From Ophthalmolycus amberensis (Eukaryota; Chordata; Actinopteri; Perciformes; Zoarcidae): 64,000 bases of DNA. The position numbers and the translations under genes are program-made. The stretch spans positions 987,501 to 1,051,500 of the forward strand of contig JAFEUB010000814.1 of the NCBI GenBank assembly GCA_024529925.1. The letters run 5' to 3'. The notes beneath the pieces are model-generated. The model saw only the letters and a program-made list of their open reading frames with translations, searched no databases and was not told where the DNA came from. Shown here one piece after another: positions 47,320 to 63,400 of the stretch. Positions within the stretch are counted from its first letter, which is position 1. Every line of letters starts with the position of its first letter.

Positions 47320-50300
47320 TATTGTATTAGCCTTAGAGAGCTAACATAATGGCTAGCTTGGTTAGCGCTAAACTGATCACAGAAAATCAAATCATCACAA
47401 AGAGCATCTGCCGATAAGGCTCCAACCAGGACATTTTAGGAGAATATAAAAACAATGTCTCTCAATATTTGTTTGGTCCCAGATCTGACAAAAGACTGGA
47501 TGTAATTATGTCAGTTTCACTGCTGCTAACAACAGCATGTTCAACTGAAACCACCGCTGGTGGCAGAACAGACATGCACACATACACAAAACACGCGCAC
47601 ACATTGTACAACAGGGTTTCCAACCACTGGCAGAAACTCTGCAAAGAAGAAGAAGAACTTAGGGCTCTACGATTTATGGAAATCATGTTCCTATGTCATT
47701 TGAATGAATCACCAAGCTGCTATTGTTCCCCCTGATTCCTGTGACCGACATCACACCAGGTGATGATAAGCAGCACAAGCATGCAGGTACTCTGGTGACA
47801 CTGAAACTGCCGCTGTGGCACCAGAAGCAGCTGGATAGATCAGTTTTGTTTTACCACATGAGCCACTGAGGCACAGGAGAACATTTTAAACACAAACTAG
47901 AATGCTGATAAAATCAGACAAGCCGTGAAAGCAAAGAGTTAATGCTGAAACGATGGGGATTATCTGTTGTTTGGAACGTTTTTCATATTCAAATCTGTTA
48001 AACAAGGACACATCTTCTATGGAGGCACTTGAGGAAAATACTAAAACGGTTCATAATTGGAAGCATTAATGCGTTTGGCCATAAAAGAAGCACATGAAGT
48101 GCCCAACATTTAAAAGGTTTTGGGTTTAAAATACCTGGGAGCTACGGGGAGCTCGGCTCCCCTGAAAGAGACATTAGTTTCCCAGAAAGCTTCATTTTAA
48201 CAATTTAGGAGGACTCTGAAAAATTGAAATTTTTGGTGCCACTGCTTTTATCTGTATCATTTTTATTTCCCTGAATGTTGCAAATGTGATGTTTCAATAA
48301 TAGATATTTGTAGGCTGATGATTCATATGTAATAAGAGTAGCGTAGCTGCCTTTGGAAATGGTTCAGTACTTAGCAAGTGTGCGATCGTTTTCGGGTCAC
48401 AAGTTTGGTTGTGGCTGCTGCAGTTATGAAATAAATGAAAAAAGACAGTTCTACCACCTTATGGGTGACAGATCTCACTCAAAAGATTAAACAGGTACTT
48501 GAAAGCATGAAGAAGAACTTGTAAAAGACACTCGTCATAATTATCCAACTAGCCATCAAACCATGGTGGGCTTATATTGTTGTAATATGTACATATTGCT
48601 CAAGATTTAGACACATTTTCAGGAGAGGATCTGTGAAATGATAAATGGTACTCAACCCGACAGGTACTCTTGTTTTCATTAAATTACAAATGTCAGCTGT
48701 GGGAATAAAGCTCATTGCCCACAACGTTTATCACCAGTTGGATGTCTGACAAATGAAAGATTATTCCCCATCTTGCTCTTTCCACATGGTTCAGAGCAGT
48801 CTGCTGTAAGCTAAGCTAAACAGAGGGCAAGAATCTCTGTGTAAGTTGTTTGTACTTCAGAACTATGGATTCTTCCTGTTTGACTTTTGCTGAGTGAGTA
48901 TATGCTCTACCCTCATGAGTCTTTGGGCTCCCAACAAGGAATTGAAAACAGAGTAATTATTAAACTGTGATCTTCGATATGTATCGCTCAAATACACCCT
49001 TTGTGTGTGTGTGTGTTTCTCAGTGGACGTCTTTGTAGGCGTACATGGTCATGTGAGTGTAGCAGCCTCACTGTGTTTCTCTTTCTCTCTCTCTCGCTCT
49101 ACTGTTGCCATGGAAACCAGTCCTACTCATCCCTGTTCTCTGAGTCAGGAAAAGGAGGGTATAGTTGAACTGGGGTGGTCCTATCTGAATCACTAGGTGG
49201 CATCTCTCGCAAGTATTTCTACTTCGTTACTATACACCACTGGTGCAAGATTATATTAGCAATATTTGTATTTTTTTGGGCAGAGTGCTGCTTTAAATAG
49301 CTCCTTTTTGTGAGTGGCATTTGCAATAATGACTCCTTTGTGATGGCAGTTTCTTCTCCATAGAGGACAGTAGAATGCAGAGAACAGTTGGGCAAGTCCA
49401 CAGTAATTGAAGCAATTGCAAATGAATCCCATGGGACTGTGTCTTCAGTCTCAGCTGAACTGAACGGAGCAAATGGCTTTTGTGAACAACTCTTGTGTGA
49501 TTCCTTCCTGGAGCCACGTTACAGTAACATCCGAATGAGAAAATCCTATCTTAATCCCATTTAAGGAAGCAATTTAGAGTTTTTTTTTCCAAGACAGAAT
49601 TGTTGAATTCAATGTCAGTTGTCAGTCATGCTGCAATGTAACAATCTGTAAATCGCCCTCAATCTGCTGCAGAGGCGACAGTCAGATACCGTCATCTGAT
49701 AGCAAAGACTGACTTCTCCCTGAGCTATTTGGGCACCTTTCACTGCTTTGTCAGGAATTTCAAAGTCTTGACTTGCCTCATAATTGCAAACATCTTCAAA
49801 ATGCTCCAAAACATTTGTTTAAAACTGGAATGTGTGAAACCTTTACTGAGCTGTGTGAATAGTCGCTTATGAGCTATGCCACAATTATGTGTAATAGTAT
49901 TTTGCAATTCCCTTGGCATTACTCCAGGACGTTGACTTCAGTCTGACTTCCAGTGGAAACTGCAGAGATGTAGATTATACGGTAAATGCCCAATCTAAGT
50001 CCATTTACACCTGCAACACAACAACCAAAGATAAGCAGAACTTTTCTATGACACACTGTGTGAATTTCCACAGGTAATATAAGAATCATCATACCAGTGT
50101 TTATTGATAGTCATGCTATCCTATTACACGTTGTAATGACATGAAGCAGAAGGTGTTATGTCTTGATGAATGGCCATGTTTGATGATGTGGCTCACACAT
50201 TATAGTTGTAATCTGATTAAAGGAACAACGTGGGTCATCCGTAGCTATTGTTATCATACTGTGATAGTGGGGTAATGTGATTATGCGCTTAGTTGAAGTA

Positions 50301-51600
50301 GAAGCATAATCAAATAACTTATTGTTGTTGCTGAGTGACAGTTGCATGAGAAGACACTTGCTGGGACAGGATAAAAAACAACAACCTCAAAGCCTATTTG
50401 GACTGCAGGAGTGTACGGCAGAGGTCATGCATGGAAATAAATAGAAAAGTGGTGCGGATAAGTCCTTGAACACGGTAGAGAGGGTGTGATAGTAAAGGGC
50501 TGGGACACAGAGCTGCCTGCTGTTATTGGCTTACCTGCAATCATTAAGGGAATTCCCTGTTTTGCCAGATTACAGGCAACTAGTGCCTGGAAAGTTCCCC
50601 GTTAAAGTAAAATGAAAAAAACAGTTTTGGCCCACATGGATTTTGGAGTTTGCTCAAATTATTTTCAAGGGTTTGATGAGCAGCAGCGATGAAGTAGTCT
50701 CTCAACCAAATTTAAAACTGTAGATATGTAGTCGCCCAAAACTGTATTTTTACCAGGATAATCATCTCAGTTTCAATACTGCTTTCCAGGGAGTCAGGGG
50801 ACAAACTATTAGATAATAAGATAATTAAAACTGTCCAAACTGTATGTTGGTTGAGTGTACTGTTGTCCAGATTTTGCTTACATTAGTTTTCATTGATATA
50901 TTAGTTTGTTCCCTTGTCTGTCCAGCTGATACTGGTGCCATGTTATTGCAGGCTGCTCTTGAACGCAGTATTTATTGCTTCAGGTTTTTCCAGGAAATGT
51001 ATGTCCCATTTCTACAAAGCCTTTGCTGCTGACCTTGTGCGACCATTAGGGGCCATTGATGAGCTCTGAGCAGTTATTTAAATTCTGTACACTCGGCTGT
51101 CATTACCGGTATTTGAAGAGGTTTGTCAGTCTTTATGTGATCCTCTGCAGGGTGGCCTGTAATGAGACATGCAGCGCTCGTTGAATTCGATCTAAACCTG
51201 TTTTGTTACCCTCCAGTAGCGTTGGGAGTTGGGGAAGTGAGGACGGAGGAGTGTTTTGTACATAGTGTTGATGATTTCCTTGAAGACGATACGTTTATCT
51301 TCGTGTAATTTAACAGTAGCACCTCTAACACCTTGTCTGCCAACACGATCATATGGGAAGGCGTATAAATAGCGGGGACATGTCTGCGTCACTATCAATG
51401 TCATTTAATGCCACGTTGTCACCGAGAAACAGCAACAAAACCGCTTAGTAAGGTTTAGGAAAAAACATCATGGCTGGACTTTGAAAAATAAATAAATACA
51501 GGACAGGAAATATACTGGACTTAAAAGTAAAATTTGATACAGGAGAACATTCCTGCCCACTGCCATATCACTGTATAATAAATCACCTCTGGCCAAGTCA
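47320..51600. other. Non-coding DNA, no gene seen
   Basis: No supported exon. At 49211-49241 lies an isolated end of a hAT-like element (AAGTATTTCTACTTCGTTAC, TATACACCACTG), the same terminus as at 33309-33337, without a partner nearby. Confidence 0.5.
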
Positions 51601-51624
51601 AACACAAGACTGTAACACTGATAC

Positions 51625-51878
51625 ACTGTTGTTGCTGCTGTTGGTGATCTTGTGCACTACTGTTTTGTTTATTTTTATTTTTATTTTTAATTTTTCCTAC
51701 TTAGTTAACTTAATACAATTCTATTCAGTGTATATACTGTGCATTTTTATTATATTGTATATAGTGTGCATTTTCCATACCCAATATTTTATTTTATTGT
51801 GTAACCCTGTTTGCTGCTGCCACAGACACATTTCCCCTTGGGAATGAATAAAGTACTTTTCTATTCTATTCTAAAATA
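51625..51878 (+). mobile_element. 3' tail of a truncated LINE-like retroposon
   Basis: Runs of T and TTTTTA lead into ACACATTTCCCCTTGGGAA, TGAATAAAGTACTTT and a short (TTCTA)n tail. This resembles the conserved 3' end (TTTCCCC...GGATGAATAAAGT plus microsatellite tail) of fish L2/Rex-type LINEs. Only the last few hundred bases would be present, and no reverse transcriptase frame is seen. Confidence 0.55.
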
Positions 51879-51879
51879 C

Positions 51880-54800
51880 ACACATGGAAACAGCACAACA
51901 GGAAAACACATCGCTAACGTCACAAACTTAACTTTTTTGCATTGCATTTGCATTGCGTTTGCATTGCACTCTGTGCAGACAACATGGCGTACAAATGACA
52001 CCAAAAAGCACGCAAAATTACTTACAAATTTGTCGTGTCATTCATGCGCCAATTGGTGTCACGAAAGCTGCTCGTCAGCAGAGCAGCTTCAGTCCGCCGC
52101 CTGAAAGTGAATGAGCATATTTCTCCCCCAAAAGAAAATAAAGAAATTGGACAACATATTGGGAAACATTCATCACCAACAGTTGCATTATTGTGCACAT
52201 GCTAACATGATCTGGAATCTACACAGAAGTGTGTTCATCCACGTCACCTCTATCCATCTTCATCTTCCGGTTTGATCCTCTGCTGTCTCCTCTTCCTCTC
52301 CCCAGGTGTCCTTTCTTCCTCAGCGATGGCAGAAACAGTCGCCATAGCAACAGAGAGCCTACAGTGAAGTGAAAGAAAAGAGTGAGTGAGAGGGAAAAGA
52401 GAGAGATTGAAAAAGGAAGGAGAGAAGGAGAAAGGGGGAACTTTAAGGTTTAAATCTGCACTTCATCCATCTCTGCCTCACAGCATCTGTCGGTCTCTCT
52501 ACATCTGTGTTTTCTTCTCTTTTCGTCTTCACATAGATTGGTTTCCTGGAGGTTTCTTTCATCTATCCCTCCACCTTTTAACTCTAATCCTTCATCTATT
52601 CCTCGAGTTAAGGGCCAATTATACCTTCTGGGTCTAAGAAACATGATATACACAACTGCACTCCCCCCTGTGTGCGTGTGTATAAGCAGCAAGACTCCTC
52701 CTCCATTGTAAACAGGGAAGGATGAGATTCTTGATTGAGGTAAAAAGTGCTTGTTAGCTGCATTATTCATTTGCTTGTTTGCGATGTTGTGGGTTGATTT
52801 AAAGCAGAGAATCAAAGTCACACAGGGTGTCTCACGCTGGGAGGCTGTCTCATCTTTAGATGGCTTTCATTATACTCACAATCCTGCGATTTCAAGTTCC
52901 TTAAAGGCGAAATCCACTGAAAACTATGATATTCTTAAATAAGTAACAGCGATTAAGGTTTTACTTCAGTCAGTGGACATTCTCACTGCCGAAATGGAAA
53001 TGATAAAATGTTTGTGTGGTGTAGGCTTTGCACTGGAGAAAGAACAAAAGTGTGTATATATACTGTATGTGTGTGTGTCTGTTTTAATCTTATTCATATA
53101 TTCATCAGCAGGCAGAAGTGCTGACGCAAGTGAGAGGGAGAGGAGGCATGGAAGTGAGAGGCAGAAAGTGAAGAGGAGAAAGAAATCCAGAAATGTATCC
53201 ATCCATCCAGAGTGCTAATAGTGATGTTTGATGTAGACATTAAACATACAACACATAGATGAATAGTGAATGTGGGGATGTAGACATTCCGAAAAGAGGT
53301 CAGGGAAAATCAATCCCCTGTTCTTCTCTTCTCTGAGTTTCATTTCTATTAGATTTATTTTGGATCAACGGGCAAATAAATCCTCAAATACGGACCAAAA
53401 TAACATTGTTAATACTGACTCGCACTGTCCACAAATGCATTTGAGCTTGCAAGCTTACATCACAGTGTACCCAGCTCTCTGCTGTGTCTATCTCTGTTTG
53501 CTTTTATGCTGACAACTTCAAGAGAGAAATGAAACAAAGGAGAGAGACATGATGGAAACAAGAGATGAGGACAAGGGGAGGATATGAGATAGAAACTGGA
53601 GGATGGATAAAAGGATGACGGGACGAATTATTGACCTATGACCGCATCAGTCACTACCCATAATTCATCAGGAGCATGTCCATACTGTGGACAGCGAGCT
53701 GAATCTCACGGCTAACTAGGTGTGACATCCATCGTCTTTTTACAACTGTAAAGGGCTGTTGTACAGTATTAACAAGAAGATTACGTGCTGGGTACTTCGT
53801 GAACATGACATGGAGATGCTCACAAGATATTGTGTGGGTGTGTGTGGTGTGTTAATGGGTGTGTATACAGAGGTGTCTAGTTTGTACGTGTGTTTATGTG
53901 TGCTTGGAAAGTAATTTAACCCATATGCACCCAAAGACAAGTATGATAAGTCAAAAGGCCACAACATTTGTTCTGATTGGTCTAAAGTCTTGCCATTTGG
54001 TCTGGATATTCCTTGGGCTAGTATCTAACAGTACAGCTCTGAAATGTTTAGATCACATGAAAAGTCATACTTTTACTGTATCAATGGTCATAGTCAGAAT
54101 TTTTGAAAAACGCTAAAATTGTGTCTATTATATGTTTTCCGTATGATCTTTTTTGTGTGCATAATCACATATGATCAACTTGATATGAGTTCATAGCAAA
54201 TACCTGATTGTGCTTGTAGTTTCTGAGATACATCCATTTTGTTACTGTACTAAGTCGTTGGGCACACTAAAACGTCCGAGCATGTAGGGATTTTTATTTT
54301 TTCCGGAACATACATGCGAGGGGCTTCTATCTATTTATTCCACATGAACAAAAGTTGCACAGAGCTGCACACAGCAGGTGAAAGCATTCACTTGAGGAGG
54401 CGTTCTCCATTAGTTTCAGTGGGTTTTCAATGCACTTTCAGGAAGTGTGTCTGGACATGCACAAGTGCAGAGCCCATCCAGCTCCCGTGCCGAGGTAGAC
54501 GTCTATGCCAAAGGAGCTGACGGGTGAATCAGTGCTGTATGACTAGAGGTCACTATCCAACAACTCCAACAGAAGGCCGTCTCACTACTGCAATAGAGCG
54601 ATGGTCCCACGTCATAGTAGATGTCCCAAAGTCTTCCGCAACAAGTAAGGAACAGATGAAGTCAGTTGAGTTCGGCTAATAATTTAGAGATTGACTTATA
54701 ATACAAGGACAATGTAATGCATTCGTAAATACAGTTTGTCAGAGCTCCTATTGGTTTATGCAAGATTTTCTCCAGTGTGTGTGTGTGTGTGTAGCTGCAA

Positions 54801-57800
54801 CACTTCCAAATGAGCAGGATGGATTCAGATGGACGTTGTTTTGAAGATTATACTGTCTAGGAATAAACAACCTTTAATCGGACAGTATTCGTTGTTTAAC
54901 TCCCGTTAGTTTTTGTCTCACTTGAGATTGAACACTACATACAACTTGGGTTGAGCCTGATCTTCTGGTCCTCCTTTGAAGGATACAACCGCAGAGCTGG
55001 GATTGAGTAAATCTTGCCAGTAAGTAGTAGTTGCTGAGTTATCATTGATTGAAGAACGTTCTCTGATGCGTTCCCAAACATTGCTACACATGTTGAGATG
55101 CTTTGCCATCGAGGAAAGAAAAAAAATCTGTTTCGTGCCAAAGTAAAACTTTAAACTTAAAAAAAAAAACACGGCTTCTCTTTGCATGCAATTCCTCTAG
55201 TTAGTTCAGCAGCTCCAGTGCTTAAAGCTGTTGTCTTAATCCTTAATCATCCTAAATACCAGAACCAAGTCGCCATGGTTTACTGCACTTTTTACAGTTA
55301 CCTAGCAACACCCATTCACAAAATGCCATATAAGGCATATCGCAGTGTGGAGGCTGAATGTACTCTCCGAATTAGAGAGAGGCAGTCGGAGAGGACATTA
55401 GAGAGACGTGGCTTTTCAGAGTAAATCACAAACAAGTGAAGATATGTACTGTGTGGTGGAGGTCTCTAAAGAAACGTCATGTATGACGACCGCAAAACAG
55501 TCACGCTATCTCAACACCACAATTATTGTCTTTCTTGACAACAGGCCAGAGATACACAGTCAATTAATTAAAGTCCAACATAAAATGGAGCTGCTATTGC
55601 ATCCCACCCTGTGTATTCTCTGTCATGTACCGTTGCAGCTTACCACGTCATCCAAATACCAGCTCCTATACCTGCCATGTGATCCCCTGTACCTCCCGTC
55701 TCTCCTCATTACGTCTCTCCGTTGTCAGTCAGTCGTTCAGCCTGCTGGTCAGCCGGCCAAGCAACGAGCCAGCCAGTTAGTCATCTCAGTGGGAGCAGAC
55801 TAAAACCTGATCTCTTTCTTCCCACACCTAATACCCAGCAGGTCTTAGGGCGGACAATGCAGACGGTAACAAGCGCCGTGCACAAAAGGCCGCGACATAA
55901 ACTGCAGATTTTGGCCCCAGAAAAATAAAATAAAACACAAGTGATTGATGAAACTGTGTTTCCATGGCAACCATAGATATTTTATATTTGGCAGGAAGAA
56001 GACAGTGGGACAAGGCAGCCTACTGTGGTGCTCTGCCCTTGTCTTCTCTCTTCTGCTTTAATCTATCATTGTTGTGCACGCACAGTCGATCATCAGACTT
56101 GTGGAGGAACAGATTATACAGCCACTCAAAGTACTTTGACCCATATGCCACCATTTCAAATGTGAATAGATGTATTTAAATGAATGAAATACATATTTCC
56201 AAAGCTTTTGGCGTTGAACTTCTGTTTCAACCTTTGTTGCAACATTCAGGGACTTTGAAAACAGTTTTGGTGACGATTTCTCAAAAGCTGCTCCTGAGGG
56301 TTTTTCCTGACCAACAATGTTAATAAGTCTGCTTATACAGCACAAAGTGCATATTGGTGCAGCTGATGCATTTACGGTTGCTGCAGCAAAACCTTTTAGA
56401 CGATCACGGGCGCTGATGGCTCTCCAAACATGCAACATTTACAAATGTGAAGTTGTCAGTTCCTATTGTGAGTATTTATTCACACAATATTATTCTTTAT
56501 GCACAATGTTTTTTTTGCCCCTTCCATAAAAGTGAGATTGCGTTGAGTTTTTGTTTTATTTTTACATTTGAGTTCATTTTCTCCTAAGCTACAGCCTTAA
56601 TGCTGTTGTTGTGATACCTTAGTAAACCAAATTTACAACCCCATGGTGTTATCTTTCATAGTCATTTATGACACTGTCTAATCCATGAAGGCTTATTACT
56701 GGTGTTGTCATGTAAGTGGCTTTCGCCTTCACAGCTTCAAGTAAAGTGAGTGGAGTTGAAGTGGAGACAGAAGAAATTCAATTACGCAAGTATAAGGGAG
56801 AGACTGGCATTGATTTATAATTTACCTCATGCAAGGAAAAAGACACATTTCTCCTTTTTCTTTCGGTGCTCAGGAATAGCTCTGGGAAAGCCTATGCTCT
56901 CTGTGTGTGTGTGTGTGTGTGTGTGTGGCACTGTCCCTTGCTGCTTGGTGATTGGAATGGAGTTAGTGTCCCAATGAATCACATTATGATCTCATATCAC
57001 TTATTCATAGACCCATGCATTATAGAAGCCTCAATGAATCGTTCACCTACATGCAACGTCACGCGGTTCATGTGTGCATTGGTGTGGACTGTATGAACAG
57101 TTGCTCTGCTCTCCAGTGGTGGGCAGTATTGTGGGGTTTGGTACAATGTGGTTTTGGTTGATAACTGCTGACTTTTGAGAGATACAACAGATTAGCCCTG
57201 CTTTGAAAAACAATGTGAGGGGCTACATTGGCGGGGATGTGTTGCTTCAGGTATGGGAAAAAAAAGAAGGTTAAAAGAAGAAATACAGCGCTCACATGAA
57301 GTAGTCTACAAGGAATGCACATTTGCATGTATCTGATTGGCCACCCCAGTGCTTTGCCGGATGATGTGGCCTTGTGGTCCAGCAAAGGGTCAGCCAATTG
57401 AACTTTTTTGCCAGATGAACCTCCCTCCGCTACTACTGCTTTCTTCACATGAACATAAACACAAGTTCTTACGGGGCACTAGCTGAAAGGACTGATGCTG
57501 GAGGACAGTCTCGAAGACACACTGAGTCCACAAGAATAAAATGAAGTAAAATACATTTCAGTTCCTCACAATGTTTTTCTAGCGACACGTTAGCCTCAGA
57601 CAGATTGAAGGAAAACTTAATTAATTAATACAGATCGCAAAATCAACAAAACAGCTCTAATAACACAGCACCATACCAATAATGATCCAACAAGGGCATG
57701 TAAATGATTGTGAATATTTGTTTGGTCTCACATCTGACAGAATGTTGGATGTAACAATGTCAGTTAAACAGCGGTTGCTTGTGTCAGAATAATGTGCAAT

Positions 57801-60800
57801 TCTAATTTTCTTCCTGGTCCCACGCACGTTTCTTTACCCTGTGAATAGTCTGTCATCGTTATATTCAGGTTTAAAATAAATAGACCTGTACACAGACGGC
57901 TTAATAAAATGACTCGAACTTGACCCAGGTGGCCTTGATGGTGGCCTCATAATGTGACTTTGCAAAGCTATTCATTCTTTGGCAGGCCTGGACCCTCTCC
58001 CTGCAAATTTTTGTTGCCAAGTGATTTTGGCTAAAGCTCCTCTTACTGGCTAGAATTGCAATTATTATAAGCAACTATTGAGGCTTCAGGGATTTAATGA
58101 CACAACTCTTTTTGTTGGCTCTGCACCAGGCTGTCAGTTCGCTGCGTGACATCCTGCTATCTGCAGGGCACCATCTCATACTCATATAGTCTCTTTGGGA
58201 AGCGTGTGTGTGTGTGTGTGTGTGTTGAAGATATTAGTCTCTCAAGCTGCTTGCGAATACAAAATTCTCTCAGCAACTACTTAGACACGCATGTTTGTAT
58301 CTATATGCTTTTCAGAACCGTCACTGCCCCTCACCCTGACCTCAACTATCACAACTACATGAAACAAAACCCCAACCTAACCCGAGCCCTAATTTAAGTC
58401 AAACATAACACTAAAACCACGTCGAACCCATCAACAGCCCTTCGGATTATAGTGAGAACTGGCCAAAATGTACTCCGTCTGCAGTTTCAACTTGCTGTCA
58501 TGATATCTGCATAGCTGTGAAATCCTGGCGCTGTGATAACATGAGCATCATTGTTGTATTTCCATCTAACACTTACAGAATAGATGTGAGGTGTTGAGAA
58601 GGAGCAGCAATTTGGTACCAAAAATAGGCGAGCTCTCTAAATGTACAGCAGCAGGGCAACCTGTGTTTTATAGCGGAGCTATGCTTGGCTCTCTATACCA
58701 GAGCTGCCCAAAATAGGACCTGTGGGCAAAATCTGCTGAATCTGAGCTGCCTGAAATAGGAGCTGTAGGCAAAACCTGGCTCTCATAGAATGAGTTTGGC
58801 AAACCAAAGTGTTACACGGAGTGTAAAATGTGCTGCTTTTCATGCATTGTTTGAATTTGATAACTTCTCATCTGAGTTACTTGACAACAAGGCTCTTATG
58901 AGCCTTATTAGTCTTGCAGCGCTTACATTTTGAGCAAAATCTGAGAATGTTCCAGTGAAAATGCTGCTCCTGAAAGAAGAATAAAGATATCATTTTGTAC
59001 ATTTCTTGTACAGTATTTAATTTCTCCTTCACCATCCACAGTCTGTAATTGTTGAATGTTGGTTTGTTACCATAAGTTTTGACAGTGATTGGTCAATAAA
59101 TAAAAAATGCAGCAAAGTGTTTGCATTCCTATAAAGTTATCAATTAGAGCCAATATTGTTTTTGATGTAACATTTGGGATTAGACTTTAAGCAAAGCAGT
59201 TATTCGGAAAAAGACACAAAGCTCCTCGTATTGATTTTAAATCACCGTCTGGCCTCTTGTGGCCGAATGCTTTTATAAAACTGTGGTAACAGCACTGTAT
59301 TATAACAGAGGGCACAGCTGCATGTAGAAAAAACACGAGGAATTTAAAAAAGAAGAATGTTTAAGGATCCATCAACATTTGACACAATAAAACTCTTATC
59401 AGTCTAAACTTAATAAGCAGTCAGTAACAGATGAGACTCACATTTATCCATAAATACACACGTTTATCCATTTGGACACAAGCCTTTAAAATATGCTACT
59501 TACTCCTTTTAACCAACACTACAATTCTATACTTTTTGCTGTTTGTGCCGTCGACCATTTTCTAAAAGTATCTCACGTTTTTGTATGAAAACTAAAGGTT
59601 TGATTGTTTCAAAGTCAAACTTCTTCTTTACACCAAGGCCCATCTAAATTGTTGCCGCCGCGATGAAACAGGCGATGTAAACCTTTTCAAATTCAGTTTC
59701 AGGAAGTTGTATCCCTGGAAGTAAACACTTGAATGTTTCAGTTGGTGTCTTATCAACTCTGGATTTGGACAATCCTCAAGGTGACCCAGGAAACAGGGAG
59801 GGAGAAAGAGAGGGAGATGACTTGTCGACTGACAGAGTGACCGGCTGGCCAGCTTCCTGTTTCCTCCCGGACTGTTGTTAAACTCAGTCAATCTTGGAGA
59901 GTCCCGGCGCTGCCATCTGGGTTTAAATGGAGCTTCATCATGGCTCTGCCAACTGGCACAGATGGCATAAGGATACTATGTCATTTCTTTGAGTGGAGTT
60001 GAGTACAGTGGAATGAAGTAGAGCTGAAGGTCCTCAGTCATGTTTAGTTATCAAGTGTCTGAAGTCAGTTTAAAGAGGCTGTATTTAACATCCAGAGCAT
60101 TAATACAGCAGCTAACTATGAGCTAAATGTGTAGTTGAGCAATGTCTTCCTGAGCAGAGAATGAAGGAGCTCTCCCTCCGTGTGTGTTGTTGTTGTCCCA
60201 GCGCCGGCTCACCATCACCACGCTGACAGCCGCTGAGAGGCAATTGAAACGCTCTCTCGTATCGTGCTCCTTTAAAGATTTTCATTTAAATAAACATCTG
60301 TTTAGACACTGATGGCGGTAACACAATGGTGATGGACTGCTCCCGTTATAAGCCTGCTGCTGTTGTCATGACACGTGACCTCCCTCACGCCACAAACTTC
60401 TCTAATCTCAGCTGGGATCTCTGGGATTTGTGACCATACTGGATGATTCCACATCTCAGGATTTAAACTTAAGAATTTAAAAAGGATCATGACTACAAGC
60501 ATTTCAAACTCCAGTTGAAACCGGTTTTCACGGTGATGTGGTGATAAATGAGCTGGTGCTTGTCCGGTAAGCGACGTGGTGATTTCATGGCACTATTATT
60601 TGTGTTTTGATCTGATTCGTATGTATTTAGTGTTGAGTATAGTGTATCTTAACGGACCATTGTGGGAGGGGTGCAATGGTTCATGCTATGCAATTTATGT
60701 CCATCAGCGCTGCTCAGTACCAATGCAGGAAATAATGCACTATTCAGGAAGCAGGGCAGGAAGTAAGTGTCCAACTTTTGACCCTAACCATACTGTAACA

Positions 60801-62540
60801 ATAGTTTATTTGCTGTAACCACTATATTTCTCTAAATTTAACCGCTATAGTCACCATGTGCAGATGTGGAAAAACGAGTTACAATTGGACCTAATCTGCA
60901 ACATCTATTGATGTTCTTGTCTGAATTGCTAATATTTGCTGATCAACTCAAAATGTTTAGCTGAGGTGAAAGACTGCAGGCAACAAATTACACATTCAGG
61001 TCAAACCTCTGAGCTGAGGAGATAAATGGTTCTGAACTGCACATTGAAGTTTAATCATTTAGTTGCCAAGACCAAAGAAACGGCCTCCTGTATGTGAAGC
61101 GGATTTGTTACTTTGCAAACAGATATTAAAGGCATCAAATAGAATTTAATTGGCCTCATGCCGGCTGGGGATGAGCTCATTGGGCTCAGGAAGGCGGAAA
61201 ACAGCAATCCGCTCAATAGGCTACTGACTACGAGCAGCATGCTTTGAACTCTGAGCTCTGGCTATGATGCATTTTCAAGAACCTTCCTGCAGAAGAGCGC
61301 TATCATTTACTTGGACAAGTAAATGATAGACGTTTACATTCTCAACATTCACTGAGTCCTTCCCTGTAAATTCAACTCATGAGCTGTATCTTCAATGACA
61401 GTGTGATCATCACCTGTGATAGATGGCACCATGACCTTTCAGATTCAGATTTCATTTTGGAAGCTGAAGTGTCGCGGTCAAGAGGAGGGGGGGGGGGCAC
61501 ATTTACCCCGGGCATGAGTCCAAACACTTAGAGTCTTTTTGGCAGTGGGGACAGTTGTTGATCATGTCAGGGATGTTTTTGCAAACTGACTCTCAAACGC
61601 ACATCTGATCATCCAAACGTGTTACTGCTGCTGTCGCTGGTCAGATTGGAAGACCTGCAGGGTTGATCATGTCTTTGTGGAGTCCATTTAAAAAACAAAG
61701 TTGACACTAAAAGGGGCACTCTACAGATGTTACACTTGAAGATCAGTGAGTTTGTCATCTTGAGTACTATCTGGCCTTTGCAAACAGTTGTATAAGGTCT
61801 TTCTGTGGCTCTGGAGACGCTAATAACCACGACAGCCTGCGGTACTGAGCGGACTTTTGAAAGATATGGGTGTTTACGAGGCAGGGAGGGTCTGATTCTG
61901 CAGAGATTGGAAAAATGTAAGACTTTCAAGCGATCAAATTGTTGGACATCTGAAGACGGTCGTATAATTGCAGACTTGGACGTGTGAGTGTTAAAAAAGT
62001 ACTGTGCATTTGGAATTTAACACTGTATTCATTAAATGTATAGGTTTTAATTATCTTGACTGACAGACACCTGTGTTAGTTGAGCTTTCAGTGGACTTCT
62101 GTTTTTATTTAGCGCCAACTTTAACAAACGTTCCCAGTCATAATTACAACGCTGATGTTGATGTGACTTCTTCAAGTCAGAGACTGCTTGTTATGCTTTG
62201 ATAGCTCTGATATGACATGGACGTGGCACAATGAAAGATGCTGTGAAGTTGTGTGAGACGTGTCTGGAGCTGGACTCATACGGCAGGAGATTGTAAGTCT
62301 GGATATCTTTGCCTCGCAAGCTTTGATTTTGACCATCTTGCAAGACTCCCAATTGTGCAATACATGTATATAGAAACAGTGCATATTCACTTTTTTTGTT
62401 TTTACTTTGCCAATAAACAACCTCAAACCTCGGAGGATCTGGAAATTGTGACTGTTTCAGCAGATTAATCGATAATGAAAACAGCCCCATAGTCTGCATA
62501 TAGGGCCTACATATGCTTAGAATAACAAACTAGTGTAGTA
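51880..62540. other. Non-coding DNA upstream of the 63-kb promoter
   Basis: No convincing exon. It includes GA-rich stretches near 52376-52440, (TG)n microsatellites near 54774-54792, 56902-56926 and 58205-58224, and a G-run at 61488-61497. Reading frames of 60-131 codons occur on both strands without splice context or motifs. Confidence 0.45.
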
Positions 62541-63373
<833 letters not shown>

Positions 63374-63398
63374 ATGGATAACTACTCTACTCTACAAC
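63374..63398 (+). CDS. First coding exon (MDNYSTLQ...) of an unidentified plus-strand gene
   Basis: ATG in a fair Kozak context (CCAGATGG) opens eight codons, MDNYSTLQ, plus one base, then a strong donor CAAC|GTAAGG (GT at 63399-63400). The gene continues past the right edge. Eight residues are too few to name it. It may be an alternative first exon of the gene whose leader lies at 27.3 kb, or a separate gene. Candidates from synteny are mast2 or a neighbour, at low confidence. Confidence 0.45.
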
Positions 63399-63400
63399 GT

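Noticed and set aside
60209..60290. Possible exon after TTGTCCCAG with an open Arg/Leu-rich frame
   Set aside because: No donor of matching phase, no conserved motif; chance acceptor.
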